DNA of 64,000 nt from Marinibacterium anthonyi (GCA_003217735.2 CP031594.1:1-64000), one strand, 5' to 3'; positions 1 through 8,530 are shown, numbered from the stretch's first letter. Notes: a model not told the origin generated them from the sequence alone. Numbers and translations: made by a program.

Positions 1-702
1 ATGGACACCAAACGTTTCACCGGCCCCAACGCCGGCAGCCAGAAGTACGACCTGCTGACGGCCATCGCCGTCGCCGGGCTGAGCGGGTCGCCCGGTTTTC
101 AGACATCGATGCTGCGGCTCGTGGCGCTGGTCACCGCCCGGTACAACTGGGCCCGGGACGAACTGACGGTGGGGCAGCGCGAGATGGCGCGGATGTGGTC
201 GGTGGACGAACGGACCGTCAAGCGCGAGATCAAGCGGCTGACGACCGCCGGCATCCTGTTGCAGCTGCGGCCCGGGGTGCGGGGCAGGGTGGCGGCCTAT
301 CGGCTGAACATCGAAGAGATCCACCGCCTCAGCGCGCCGGTATGGGACAAGGTCGGCCCGGATTTTTCCGAACGCATGGCCACGCAAACTGTCGCCCCGG
401 TGTCCGAGAAGGTGGTTCACGTGACTTTCGGGGGGCCGCCGCCCCCGACGGAACCGGTCGCGCCGACAGGGCAGGGGGGGCCGTGGGACAAGGTCATGGC
501 GCGGCTGGCCCAGCTGGAGCCCGCCCTGTTCCGCAACTGGTTCAAGGGGCTGGGCTGCGCGGCCTATGCGGACGGCATCCTGCATCTGCGCGCGCCGTCG
601 GCCTTTGTCGCGCAATATGTCCAGACCCATCACATGCGCCTGATTTTGGGCGCCGCGCAGCTGGAATTTCCCGGCGTCCGGCGGATCGAGTTTGCCTGTT
701 GA
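1..702 (+). CDS. DnaA-like plasmid replication initiator
   Basis: Probable replication initiator of the replicon (233 aa). Residues about 38-105 look like a winged-helix DNA-binding region (a helix-turn-helix around ERTVKREIKRL, then a basic wing). A Pro/Gly-rich linker (about 143-160) leads to residues 161-219, which resemble domain I of DnaA: PWDKVMARL, then LFRNWFKGL, then LHLRAPSAFVAQYV, matching the DnaA pattern of W, F..W, L.L.AP..FV..YV. The AAA+ and domain IV parts of true DnaA are absent. This fits the DnaA-like plasmid replicases known from Rhodobacterales. The window opens exactly at its ATG, as in a circular replicon rotated to its initiator. parAB, usually adjacent, would then lie beyond the window. 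The winged helix and DnaA-like tail are seen; the replication role is inferred. Confidence 0.75.
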   Translation: MDTKRFTGPNAGSQKYDLLTAIAVAGLSGSPGFQTSMLRLVALVTARYNWARDELTVGQREMARMWSVDERTVKREIKRLTTAGILLQLRPGVRGRVAAYRLNIEEIHRLSAPVWDKVGPDFSERMATQTVAPVSEKVVHVTFGGPPPPTEPVAPTGQGGPWDKVMARLAQLEPALFRNWFKGLGCAAYADGILHLRAPSAFVAQYVQTHHMRLILGAAQLEFPGVRRIEFAC

Positions 703-720
703 GGCTGGCGATGGGGGGGG

Positions 721-791
721 CGTGTGCAACGGGAAATTCAATGTTGCACACGAAAGGCGCATGTGCAACGTGAATATCATTGTTGCACATG
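721..791. repeat. Two tandem palindromes next to the initiator gene
   Basis: Two copies of a hyphenated palindrome lie 18 bp past the initiator stop. Copy 1 has arms CGTGTGCAAC (721-730) and GTTGCACACG (743-752). Copy 2 has arms CATGTGCAAC (760-769) and GTTGCACATG (782-791). Both have perfect 10-bp arms and 12-bp AT-rich spacers, and their centres are 39 bp apart. The second ends 17 bp before the next start codon. They could be initiator-binding iterons of the origin or an operator for the nucleotidyltransferase gene. The symmetry is seen; the role is inferred. Confidence 0.8.
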
Positions 792-808
792 ATTGACGGG
801 CGCACCCC

Positions 809-1828
809 ATGCCGATCCAATCCCATTCGCGCACCGCGCAGGTGGCCTACCAGGACCTGCTGAGGCTGCACCTCGACGAGGCGGCCTCGGACATTGTCGG
901 GACCATCGAGGAACGCCGGCGAGGCGAACGGACATACCTTTACGACCGGTTCCGCCTGGGGACCGAGGTCCGCAGCAGGTATCTGGGCGAGGACACGCCG
1001 GAGCTGCGCGCACGCATCGACCGCAGCCGCGACATAAGGGACGCCGCCAGGGATCGTCAGGCCGCCATGGTCCGCCTGACACGGCTTCTGCGGGCCGAGG
1101 GCATGGCGGGCACCGACCGCGACACCGGCTCGCTGCTCATGGCCTTTGCGCGCGCCGGGGTCTTCCGGCTGGGCGGCACGCTGATCGGCACAGGGGCCTA
1201 CGGTCTGTACCAGGGCGAGCTGGGCGTGCGGTTCGACACCGATGAATTGGCACAGACCGGGGACATCGACTTTGCCAGTTTCGAACGCCTGTCCGTCGCG
1301 CTTGGCGACCGGGTCGAGGAAGACCCGGGCGACATCCTGCAGGCGCTGAAATTCGACCCGGTGCCGGGGGTCTATGACCGGCAGGTCTGGCGATGGCGGC
1401 AGAGCCACGGAGAAGCGCTGGTGGAGTTCCTGACGCCCGCCTTCGGGGCGGAGACGGTCAAACCCCTGCCAGCCCTTGGGGTCAGCGCGCAGGGGCTGAA
1501 TTACCTCAACTACCTGATCGCCGACCCGATCCATGCGGTGGCGCTTTATCGCTCGGGCGTTCTGGTCCAGATCCCGCGGCCCGAGCGGTTCGCGATCCAC
1601 AAGCTGATCGTCGCCGACAGGCGGCGGGACGGGCCGGACCGGGCCAAGGCGCGCAAGGACCTGGCCCAGGCCGAGGTTCTGATCGGGGTGCTGGCGCAGG
1701 ACAGGCCGGACGAGCTGGCCGAGGCCTACGAGGACGCCCTCTCGCGCGGGCCACGCTGGCGCGAGAGGATCGGGGCAAGCCTGGCCCGCCTGCCGGGGGC
1801 GGCGGGGCTGATCGCGGACCTGGCCTAG
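809..1828 (+). CDS. GSU2403-family nucleotidyltransferase-fold protein
   Basis: 339 aa, resembling the GSU2403 group of nucleotidyltransferase-fold proteins, whose biochemical role is unsettled. The polymerase-beta-like signature is visible as a Gly-rich stretch at residues 122-132 (GGTLIGTGAYG) followed by a D-x-D at 152-154 (GDIDFAS), which would bind metal and nucleotide. The N-terminus is helical and highly charged. It follows the replication gene in the same direction, with the paired palindromes between them, so it may be controlled by the same protein. Possible roles are plasmid maintenance or an unpaired toxin-like enzyme; no partner antitoxin gene is visible beside it. Family call fairly sure, function unknown. 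Confidence 0.7.
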   Translation: MPIQSHSRTAQVAYQDLLRLHLDEAASDIVGTIEERRRGERTYLYDRFRLGTEVRSRYLGEDTPELRARIDRSRDIRDAARDRQAAMVRLTRLLRAEGMAGTDRDTGSLLMAFARAGVFRLGGTLIGTGAYGLYQGELGVRFDTDELAQTGDIDFASFERLSVALGDRVEEDPGDILQALKFDPVPGVYDRQVWRWRQSHGEALVEFLTPAFGAETVKPLPALGVSAQGLNYLNYLIADPIHAVALYRSGVLVQIPRPERFAIHKLIVADRRRDGPDRAKARKDLAQAEVLIGVLAQDRPDELAEAYEDALSRGPRWRERIGASLARLPGAAGLIADLA

Positions 1829-1838
1829 CCGGGCCCGG

Positions 1839-2708
1839 TCAGCGGATCGTGGGGTCGAGCTTGTCGCGCAGCCAGTCCCCGGCCAGCGAGATCGACAGCG
1901 TCGTCAGCATGATCACGACGGCGGGCGAAAGCATGATCCAGGGCGCCGTGGTCAGGTATTCGCGGCCAAAGCCCACCATGTTGCCCAGGCTCGATTCCGG
2001 GGGCTGCACGCCGAGGCCCAGGAAGGACAGGCCGGATTCCATCAGGATGATCTCGGGGAAGGTCAGCGTCATCGACACGATAAGCGTCGAGGCCACGTTC
2101 GGCAGGATGTGGTGCAGGTACACCCGCCGGGGCGTCGCCCCCAGCTGCACCACCGCCGCCGCATAGCCCTGGGCGCCTGCGGAAATCGCGAGGCCCCGGG
2201 CGATGCGGGCGTACCGTTCCCACCCGTAAAACCCCATCAGGCAGACCAGCAGCCACATGGACGACCCGAAGAAGGCCAGCACGGCCAGCGACATGATCAG
2301 GAAGGGCAGGGCGGCCTGGAAATCGGCCAGCATCACCACGAAATGTTCGACCACGCCGCGAAACTGCGCGGCCAGGAACCCCAGCGTGGTGCCGAAGAAG
2401 GCCGACAGCAGCGTCGCCCCGAAGGCGATGATCAGCGACACGCGGATCGACTGGATCAGGCGCGACAGCACGTCCCGGCCCAGTTCGTCCGTGCCCAGCC
2501 AATGGCCGGGCGTGCCCGGGGGCGACAGGCGCGCCAACAGGTCCATCTGGGTGACGTCATAGGGCCTGAGCCAGTTGGCGAAGATCGCGCACAGCACCAT
2601 CAGCGCCAGCCAGAACAGGCTGAAGGCCACGGCGCCGGGGACCGAGGTCAGCCGTCGCAGAACGCCCTTGCGCGGCGCGGCGGTGTCGGAGGGAGTGGCA
2701 AGCGACAT
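1839..2708 (-). CDS. Peptide/nickel-type ABC transporter permease (DppC-like)
   Basis: Inner-membrane permease, 289 aa, of the DppC/OppC class. It has an N-terminal transmembrane helix after a short cytosolic lead, the class motif GTDELGRDVLSRL (around residue 93), then about five helices with the EAA-type loop around LGATPRRVYLHHILPN contacting the ATPases. The product ends in the characteristic GDWLRDKLDPTIR. It is the last gene of a minus-strand operon of solute-binding protein, two ATPases and two permeases, starting 9 bp after the DppB-like stop. It converges with the nucleotidyltransferase gene, with 10 bp between their stops. Substrate is not deducible; the family covers peptides, nickel, opines and oligosaccharides. 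Confidence 0.9.
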   Translation of the reverse strand: MSLATPSDTAAPRKGVLRRLTSVPGAVAFSLFWLALMVLCAIFANWLRPYDVTQMDLLARLSPPGTPGHWLGTDELGRDVLSRLIQSIRVSLIIAFGATLLSAFFGTTLGFLAAQFRGVVEHFVVMLADFQAALPFLIMSLAVLAFFGSSMWLLVCLMGFYGWERYARIARGLAISAGAQGYAAAVVQLGATPRRVYLHHILPNVASTLIVSMTLTFPEIILMESGLSFLGLGVQPPESSLGNMVGFGREYLTTAPWIMLSPAVVIMLTTLSISLAGDWLRDKLDPTIR

Positions 2709-2717
2709 GGGGTCCTC

Positions 2718-3644
2718 TCAGTGCGCGGGCTGGGCGCGCAGGCGCGGGTCGAGCCAGCCGTACAGCAGGTCGACGATCAGGTTCGACACCACCATCACGG
2801 CGGCGATCAGCAGCAGGATGCATTGCACGACGGCCAGGTCCCGGTTGGCGACCGACACGATCAGCAGCCGTCCGATACCGGGCCAGGAAAAGATGGTTTC
2901 CACCACCACCGCGCCCGAGATCACCGACCCCACCATGAACCCCACGATTGTCACGATGGGCACCGCGGCGTTTGGCAGCGCATGGCCACGCACCACGTTG
3001 TGCCACCGCACCCCCTTGGCCGAGGCGGTGCGGATATAGGGCTGTCCCATGACTTCGATCATGGCCGACCGGGAAAACCGCGCGAGGATGCCGATGCCGC
3101 CGATGGACATGGTGATGGCCGGCAGGATCGCGTGCTGCCAGGTGCCGATCCCGCCCGAGGGCAGGGCATGCAGCGTGACGGCAAAGATCAGCACCAGCAC
3201 CAGCCCCATGACGAAGGACGGGATGGTGAACCCCAGGATCGCCAGCAGGATCACCCCGCGATCCACCGCGCTGTCGCGGTGCAGGGCGGCGTAGATACCG
3301 GCGGGAATGCCGATGCACAGCTTCAGGATCAGCGCCGGGATGGTCAGCTGCAACGTTGCCGGAACCCGTTCCAGCACCAGGTCGATGGCGGGCGAGCGGT
3401 CGCGCATCGACAGGCCGAAATCGCCGGTCAGGATCGCCTTGAAATAGGACAGGTATTGTTGCCACAGCGGCGCATCCAGCCCCCATTGCTTGCGAAAGGC
3501 GTCGATGGCTTCTTTCGGCACGTCGGGGCCCATCAGCACCTGGGCCGGGTCGCCGGACATGCGCAGGACGACGAAGGCGAAGGTCATGACGGCCAGAACC
3601 GTCACCACGGCGCGCAACAGGCGGATCAGGACGAAGGTGATCAT
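2718..3644 (-). CDS. Peptide/nickel-type ABC transporter permease (DppB-like)
   Basis: Inner-membrane permease of the DppB/OppB class, 308 aa. The start MITFVLIRLLRAVVT was chosen because it has a GAGGAG ribosome site just upstream and begins with the family's usual first transmembrane helix; the longer frame adds only a Pro/Arg-rich non-family extension overlapping the ATPase gene. It carries the DppB hallmark around residues 80-100 (about 100 residues of periplasmic loop with GDFGLSMRDRSP), later helices, and the ATPase-contact loop with RTASAKGVRWHNVVRGHALPN. It pairs with the adjacent DppC-like permease to form the membrane channel. Confidence 0.9.
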   Translation of the reverse strand: MITFVLIRLLRAVVTVLAVMTFAFVVLRMSGDPAQVLMGPDVPKEAIDAFRKQWGLDAPLWQQYLSYFKAILTGDFGLSMRDRSPAIDLVLERVPATLQLTIPALILKLCIGIPAGIYAALHRDSAVDRGVILLAILGFTIPSFVMGLVLVLIFAVTLHALPSGGIGTWQHAILPAITMSIGGIGILARFSRSAMIEVMGQPYIRTASAKGVRWHNVVRGHALPNAAVPIVTIVGFMVGSVISGAVVVETIFSWPGIGRLLIVSVANRDLAVVQCILLLIAAVMVVSNLIVDLLYGWLDPRLRAQPAH

Positions 3645-3654
3645 GGTACGCTCC

Positions 3655-4638
3655 TCAGGCGGCGCGCGACGCGGGCGCGCCGGTGACGTGGTGGCAGGCG
3701 GCGGTCTGCTGCGGGGCCGCGGCGCGCAGGGCAGGGACCTTTTCGCGGCAGATGTCGGTGGCGATGGCACAGCGGGGGTGAAAGGCGCAGCCCGACGGGC
3801 GCTTGCCGGGATTGGGCGGTTCGCCCTGCAGGATCACACGGCCGTCCAGCGTCCGGCCCGGTTCGGGAACCGACGAGATCAGCGCCTGGGTATAGGGATG
3901 CTGCGGATGGGCGAACAGGTCCTCGGCCGGGCCTTCTTCGACGATGCGGCCCAGGTACATGACGGCGACGCGATCGCAAAGGTTGCGCACGACCTTCAGG
4001 TCATGGCTGATGAAGACCATGCTCAGGTCTCCGCGGCGCTGCAGGTCGCGCAGCAGGTTCACCACCTGCGCCTGGATCGACACGTCCAGCGCCGAGACCG
4101 GTTCGTCACAGACCAGCAGGTCGGGATTGGTGGCCAGGGCGCGGGCGATGACGACCCGCTGGCGTTGGCCGCCCGACAATTCGTGGGGATAGCGTCCGGC
4201 CTGATCGGGGCGCAGGCCGACGGCCTGCATCAGCTCGAACACCCGGTCGTCGCGGTCGGCGGGGCTGGCGATCCCGTGGATGTCCAGCGGTTCGCGGATC
4301 TGCACGGCGATGGTCAGCCGCCGGTCCAGCGCGGCCAGGGGGTCCTGGTAGATCATCTGGATCCGGGCGCGCAGCGCGCGCCAGTCCGCCGTTCCGGGCG
4401 GGGGCAGGGGGGCGCCGTCAAACCGGACCTCGCCGCCCTGCGCGGGATCGACGCCCAGAAGCATCCGGCCCAGCGTCGACTTGCCCGACCCGCTTTCGCC
4501 GACGATGCCCAGGGTTTCGCCCGGGCGCACCGTCAGGCTGACGCCATCGACGGCGCGGATCGGCAGGGGGCGGGCAAGCAGGCCCCGGCGGCTCTGGTAG
4601 ATGCGGACGAGGTCCCGCGCGTCCAGAACGGCGGTCAT
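3655..4638 (-). CDS. Peptide-type ABC transporter ATP-binding protein (DppF-like)
   Basis: Cytosolic ATPase, 327 aa. Walker A VGESGSGKST, Q-loop IYQDPLAALD, signature LSGGQRQRV, Walker B LLVCDEPVSALD and the switch His (FISHDL) are all intact. The C-terminal oligopeptide-transporter extension with its cysteine cluster (GCAFHPRC...C) is present, marking the DppF/OppF class. Its ATG overlaps the stop of the upstream DppD-like gene (ATGA), so the two are translationally coupled and should form the ATPase heterodimer. Confidence 0.93.
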   Translation of the reverse strand: MTAVLDARDLVRIYQSRRGLLARPLPIRAVDGVSLTVRPGETLGIVGESGSGKSTLGRMLLGVDPAQGGEVRFDGAPLPPPGTADWRALRARIQMIYQDPLAALDRRLTIAVQIREPLDIHGIASPADRDDRVFELMQAVGLRPDQAGRYPHELSGGQRQRVVIARALATNPDLLVCDEPVSALDVSIQAQVVNLLRDLQRRGDLSMVFISHDLKVVRNLCDRVAVMYLGRIVEEGPAEDLFAHPQHPYTQALISSVPEPGRTLDGRVILQGEPPNPGKRPSGCAFHPRCAIATDICREKVPALRAAAPQQTAACHHVTGAPASRAA

Positions 4639-5663
4639 TGGCGCATTCCTTCCCGGGTGGCGGGGGCGTCCTTGCGGGACGCGGGGGCTGATGTGGAGGC
4701 CGATTTGGAGGTTGCGGGCAGGGGATAGGCGCAGGCCAGGCGGCGGCCGTCCTGCTGGGCAAGAAGATCGGGCCGTTCGCTGCGGCAGAAATCGCGGGCT
4801 TCGGTGCAGCGCGGCGCAAAGGCGCAGCCGGCGGGCAGGTTGCGCGGGTCCGGCACGGTGCCCCGGATCGGCACCAGCGGGGTGCGGGGGCCGTCAAGGC
4901 GGGGCAGGGCGTCGAACAGGCCGCGCGTATAGGGGTGGCGGGGACGGTCGAACAGCAGGCCGACATCGCCCTGTTCGACGATCCGGCCCGCATACATCAC
5001 GCAGACCCGTTCACAGACCTGCGCCACCGCGCCCAGATCGTGGCTGATGAAGACGGTGGCCATGTTCATTTCGGCCCTCAGCCGCGCCAGCAGGTCGAGG
5101 ATCTGCGCCTGGATCGTGGCGTCCAGCGCCGTCGTCGGTTCATCGGCGATCAGCAGGTCGGGTTCGCCGGCCAGGGCCATGGCGATCATCAGCCGCTGGC
5201 ACTGGCCGCCGGAAAACTCGTGCGGGTAAAGCGCGAAGCGGCCGCGCGCGTCGGGAATGCCGACCATGTCCATCAGGCGCAGCGCTTGCTTCTTCGCGGC
5301 GGCGCCGGTCAGGCCACGGTGCAGGCGCAGCGCCTCGCACAGTTGGCGGCCGACCTTCAGCACCGGGTTCAGCGCGCTTGAAGGATCCTGGAAAATCATC
5401 GCGATCCGACCGCCGCGCACCTGTTCCAGCTTCGCGCGCGGCGCGCCGGACAGGTCGGTGTCGCCCAGCCGCACCCGGCCCGAAACGCTCGCCTTCGACG
5501 GCAGCAGGCCCAGGGCCGCCAGCCAGGTCACCGACTTGCCGCAGCCGCTTTCGCCGACCAGGCCCAGGGCCTCGCCGGGGCGGACATCCAGGTCGATGCC
5601 ATGCAGCACCGGTACGCCGTCGAAGGCGACCCTGAGATCCCGGATCTCGACCAGGTTGGTCAT
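4635..5663 (-). CDS. Peptide-type ABC transporter ATP-binding protein (DppD-like)
   Basis: Cytosolic ATPase, 342 aa from the ATG at 5663 ([14 protein letters not shown]). Walker A is VGESGCGKS, the signature is FSGGQCQRL (a Cys where Arg or Met is commoner), Walker B is [12 protein letters not shown], followed by ISHDL. The C-terminal part has the peptide-importer extension GCAFAPRC...C, then a Ser/Ala/Lys-rich tail of about 25 residues. A longer open frame upstream overlaps the binding-protein gene and is not credible. A strong stem-loop lies between this gene and the binding-protein gene. Confidence 0.93.
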   Translation of the reverse strand: MTNLVEIRDLRVAFDGVPVLHGIDLDVRPGEALGLVGESGCGKSVTWLAALGLLPSKASVSGRVRLGDTDLSGAPRAKLEQVRGGRIAMIFQDPSSALNPVLKVGRQLCEALRLHRGLTGAAAKKQALRLMDMVGIPDARGRFALYPHEFSGGQCQRLMIAMALAGEPDLLIADEPTTALDATIQAQILDLLARLRAEMNMATVFISHDLGAVAQVCERVCVMYAGRIVEQGDVGLLFDRPRHPYTRGLFDALPRLDGPRTPLVPIRGTVPDPRNLPAGCAFAPRCTEARDFCRSERPDLLAQQDGRRLACAYPLPATSKSASTSAPASRKDAPATREGMRQ

Positions 5664-5712
5664 CGTGCTTTCCTTTCCAGTCGTGGGATTGCCGGAGCCC
5701 GGCAATGGAAAA

Positions 5713-5741
5713 ACCCCGGCGGGCAGGGGGCCCGCCGGGGT
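5713..5741 (-). terminator. Stem-loop between binding protein and ATPase genes
   Basis: Perfect 12-bp stem ACCCCGGCGGGC (5713-5724) / GCCCGCCGGGGT (5730-5741) with a 5-nt loop. Read on the minus strand the stem is followed directly by a run of T residues, the shape of an intrinsic terminator. It sits just after the solute-binding protein gene and before the ATPases, so it most likely acts as a partial terminator or 3' stabiliser giving more binding protein than membrane complex. Confidence 0.75.
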
Positions 5742-5758
5742 GTCGTGGCCGGGGAAGG

Positions 5759-7399
5759 TCAGCCTTCGTAGCGCCAGTTGTCGGCGCGGAAGTCCATGGC
5801 GAAGGCCGGCGCGGCCTTCCAGCGCAGGTCCGACCGCATGCCCGTGAAGACGGCGTTCTGGTGCAGGATCTGATAGGCCGGATCCTCGCGTTCGCAGATC
5901 TCCAGCATCCGGGCGAAGGCCTGCTTGCGCCTGGCCCGGTCGGTCGAGGTTTCCATGACCTGCGACAGCTCGTTCACCTCGGCATTGGACCATTCGTGGT
6001 TCTGCTGGGGCGACGAGTTGGGGCCGAACTGGGTGACCATCGGCGTGATCGGGTCGTTGATCGTGTTGGACGCCGACCAGTCGCGGATCCCGCCCGGCGT
6101 ACTGAAGTCCATGATCTGGCCCCAGTTCTCCTTCATCTCGATCTCGACGTTCAGACCGACCTGCTTCCACATCTCGACCAGGATCTGACCGGTGGGCACC
6201 TGGTTGGTGTAGTAGTTGTTCAGCAGCCGGTAAGGGATCGGATCGCCCTTGTATCCGGCCTGCTTCAACAGGTCCCTGGCCAGCTGCGGGTTGTAGTCCG
6301 GCACGGTCCAGCCTTCGATGAACATGTCCGAGCTGCGAAAGCTTTCGAACTGCAGCCCGGCGGGGATCACCGTCATGCCACCCCACAGCGCCTGCACGAT
6401 GGCGTCCCGGTCGACCGCATGGGTCATGGCGCGGCGCACCAGCGGGTCGGCCAGGATCTCGTTGCGGGTGTTGAAGGTGGAAATCCGGTGGTTCCAGATG
6501 GTCGAATTCTGCACCTCGAAGCCGTCGGTGTTCATGACCGCGCCGATCTGGTCGGGGGGCAGGTCGCAGGCGAAATCGTATTCGCCCGACAGCAGGCCGT
6601 TCACGCGGCTGGCGACTTCGGGCACTTCGACGAAGGTGATGCGTTCCAGCGGCGGCAGACCGCCCCAGTAATCATCGAAGGCATGCAGGGTCAGCGACAC
6701 GTCGGGGCGGAAGTCCTCGACATAATAGGGGCCGGTGGTGACGGGCTTGGTGGCCCATTCGGCATAGCTGGCGGCTTCGTCCCAGGCGCGGCGGTTCAGG
6801 ATCTGGCTGCCACCGGCATACAGCCGGCCTTCCAGCGTGACGTCGGGCGTCGCGTTGTGAAAGCGCACGGTGTACCTGTCGACGACTTCGACACCGGCCA
6901 GTGACGGCCACTTGCGGCGGCCGATGCCGGGCAGGCTGGCCGGGATGTCCTTGGCGGTCTCGGGCTTGTAGTCGGCGGCAAAGATGGTTTTGCCGCCGGC
7001 CGGCTGGGTGTCGCCGAACACCCGTTCGGCCGAAAACGAAAAGGCCACGTCTTCGGCCGTCATCTCGTCGCCGTTGTGGAACCTGACGCCTTCGCGCAGC
7101 TTCAGTTCCAGCGTGCTGTCGTCGATGCGGTGCCATTCGGTGGCCAGGCCCGGAACCGGGCCCTGGTCGCCCATCCAGTCGCGCAGGATCAGGCCTTCCC
7201 ACATGTTGGGATAGAACACGCGTTCGCCGACGTTGGACTGTTCGTTCCAGGGGTCGAGCGTGTTGTTGTTGGTGATCTTCTGCACCGCGATGGTGATCGA
7301 GGGCCGCGCGCCCTGGGCACGCAGGTAGCCGGGCAGCATCAGCCCGCCGGCGGTGGCGCCCATCAGGCCAAGCGCATGGCGTCTGTTCAGTCGGATCAT
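5759..7399 (-). CDS. ABC transporter substrate-binding protein, family 5
   Basis: Periplasmic binding protein of the DppA/OppA family (SBP_bac_5), 546 aa. The start MIRLNRRHALGLMGA is chosen because it opens a Tat-like signal (twin Arg, hydrophobic stretch, cleavage near LRAQGA); the in-frame extension upstream has no signal features. The body carries typical family-5 stretches: WEGLILRDWMGDQ, a LRDGVRFHNGD-type segment (KLREGVRFHNGDEMTAEDV), and RRAMTHAVDRDAIV. Export in folded form is inferred from the twin arginine. It is the first gene of the importer operon and is divergent from the TIM-barrel isomerase. Substrate unknown. Confidence 0.9.
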   Translation of the reverse strand: MIRLNRRHALGLMGATAGGLMLPGYLRAQGARPSITIAVQKITNNNTLDPWNEQSNVGERVFYPNMWEGLILRDWMGDQGPVPGLATEWHRIDDSTLELKLREGVRFHNGDEMTAEDVAFSFSAERVFGDTQPAGGKTIFAADYKPETAKDIPASLPGIGRRKWPSLAGVEVVDRYTVRFHNATPDVTLEGRLYAGGSQILNRRAWDEAASYAEWATKPVTTGPYYVEDFRPDVSLTLHAFDDYWGGLPPLERITFVEVPEVASRVNGLLSGEYDFACDLPPDQIGAVMNTDGFEVQNSTIWNHRISTFNTRNEILADPLVRRAMTHAVDRDAIVQALWGGMTVIPAGLQFESFRSSDMFIEGWTVPDYNPQLARDLLKQAGYKGDPIPYRLLNNYYTNQVPTGQILVEMWKQVGLNVEIEMKENWGQIMDFSTPGGIRDWSASNTINDPITPMVTQFGPNSSPQQNHEWSNAEVNELSQVMETSTDRARRKQAFARMLEICEREDPAYQILHQNAVFTGMRSDLRWKAAPAFAMDFRADNWRYEG

Positions 7400-7711
7400 C
7401 TCACTGTCTCCTTTGCCCCGGGCCGCGACGGGCGGTCTGGCGGGGCAGGCGTGTTGCAGGACATGGCCGCCGCGCGCGGCCCTTGGACGAGCCCGTACAA
7501 ACCCGGCAACCGTGACAGCCGGACGACGCTTTCTTGAAGGTTCGGATAAATCTGGAGGAATACTCCGCCAGAGGCGAAATTTATGGAGTATTGCAATCAT
7601 AGTGTCATGAAGCGTCCGTAACCCGGGCCCCGGCGGTGGCGTTCGCGCCCTGCCCTTGCCCGTCCGAAGATCCCTTCGCGCCGGGCCCGTTCCCCTGTCA
7701 CGGAGCCTTCA
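7400..7711. promoter_or_regulatory. Divergent promoter region with AATACTCC/GGAGTATT repeat
   Basis: 312 bp without a gene between the importer operon (minus) and the isomerase (plus). Its AT-richer part, about 7530-7610, holds a perfect inverted repeat AATACTCC (7559-7566) / GGAGTATT (7585-7592), 18 bp apart, and an overlapping GGAG-GAATA-CTCC hairpin at 7554-7566. This is the best operator candidate for the RpiR-type regulator encoded at 8660. The rest is GC-rich with nothing recognisable. Confidence 0.55.
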
Positions 7712-8530
7712 ATGACCTCTCTTCCCGTTCTCGGTGCGGCGATGCCGCTCGATACCCTGGAAACCCACCGCGACTGGCTGATCGCCGACCAGCGCGACCT
7801 CGAACTTCAGGATTTCATCTCGGCCGACGTGCTTAACGGCGACTGGCAGCCGCTGGTCGACCGCGCCCGCACGCTGCTGGACGGCTATTCCGGCCGGCTG
7901 GGCATCCACGGTCCCTTCTGGGGCCTGAACATCGCCAATCCCGACCCGGACCTGCGGGCGCTGGTGACCAAGCGGATGGACCAGGGCCTGGCGGTCTGCG
8001 AGGCGCTTGGAGCCACGCAGATGGTCATTCACAGCCCCTATACCACCTGGATGTACAACAACCTCGATAACCTCCCGGACCAGCGGCAGAAAGTTCTGGA
8101 TCTGACGCACCAGACGCTGGATCCGATCATTGCACGGGCGGAAGACGCCAATGTGACGATGGTCATCGAAAACATCGAGGACAAGGATCCCGAAGCCCGC
8201 CGAGAGCTGGCGCTGAGCTTTGACAGCCCGGCGGTGCAAGTGTCGATCGACACGGGGCATGCGCATTACGCCCACGGCACCACCGGTGCGCCGCCGGTCG
8301 ACTACTACGTCACGTCCGCGGGCGAGATGCTGCATCATATCCACCTGCAGGACGCCGACGGCTATGCCGACCGGCACTGGTCCATCGGCAAGGGCACGGT
8401 GAACTGGCACGCGGTCTTCGCCGCGCTGGCCCCGCTGGGCGATCGTCCGCGTCTGATCATGGAACTGCGCGACAAGGCCGGCATCCTGCCCTCGGCCGCC
8501 TGGCTGAAAGACCTTGGCCTGGCCCGCTGA
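7712..8530 (+). CDS. Sugar phosphate isomerase/epimerase-like TIM-barrel protein
   Basis: 272 aa of the xylose-isomerase-like/AP-endonuclease-2 TIM-barrel superfamily. The usual metal-site residues can be placed: Glu in MVIENIED, Asp/His in SIDTGHAHY, His in HHIHLQDADG and Glu in LIMELRD. These fit an isomerase, epimerase or dehydratase acting on a sugar or polyol. The gene is divergent from a peptide-type ABC importer and precedes an RpiR-type sugar-phosphate-sensing regulator, so the importer may carry a sugar derivative rather than a peptide. No signal peptide, so cytosolic. Specific reaction not assignable. Confidence 0.85.
   Translation: MTSLPVLGAAMPLDTLETHRDWLIADQRDLELQDFISADVLNGDWQPLVDRARTLLDGYSGRLGIHGPFWGLNIANPDPDLRALVTKRMDQGLAVCEALGATQMVIHSPYTTWMYNNLDNLPDQRQKVLDLTHQTLDPIIARAEDANVTMVIENIEDKDPEARRELALSFDSPAVQVSIDTGHAHYAHGTTGAPPVDYYVTSAGEMLHHIHLQDADGYADRHWSIGKGTVNWHAVFAALAPLGDRPRLIMELRDKAGILPSAAWLKDLGLAR

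Noticed and set aside
4635-6386. Fusion of a binding protein to the DppD-like ATPase suggested by a continuous frame
   Set aside because: The extra N-terminal part is a shifted-frame reading of the real binding-protein gene and does not resemble any domain; the ATG at 5663 starts the ATPase.
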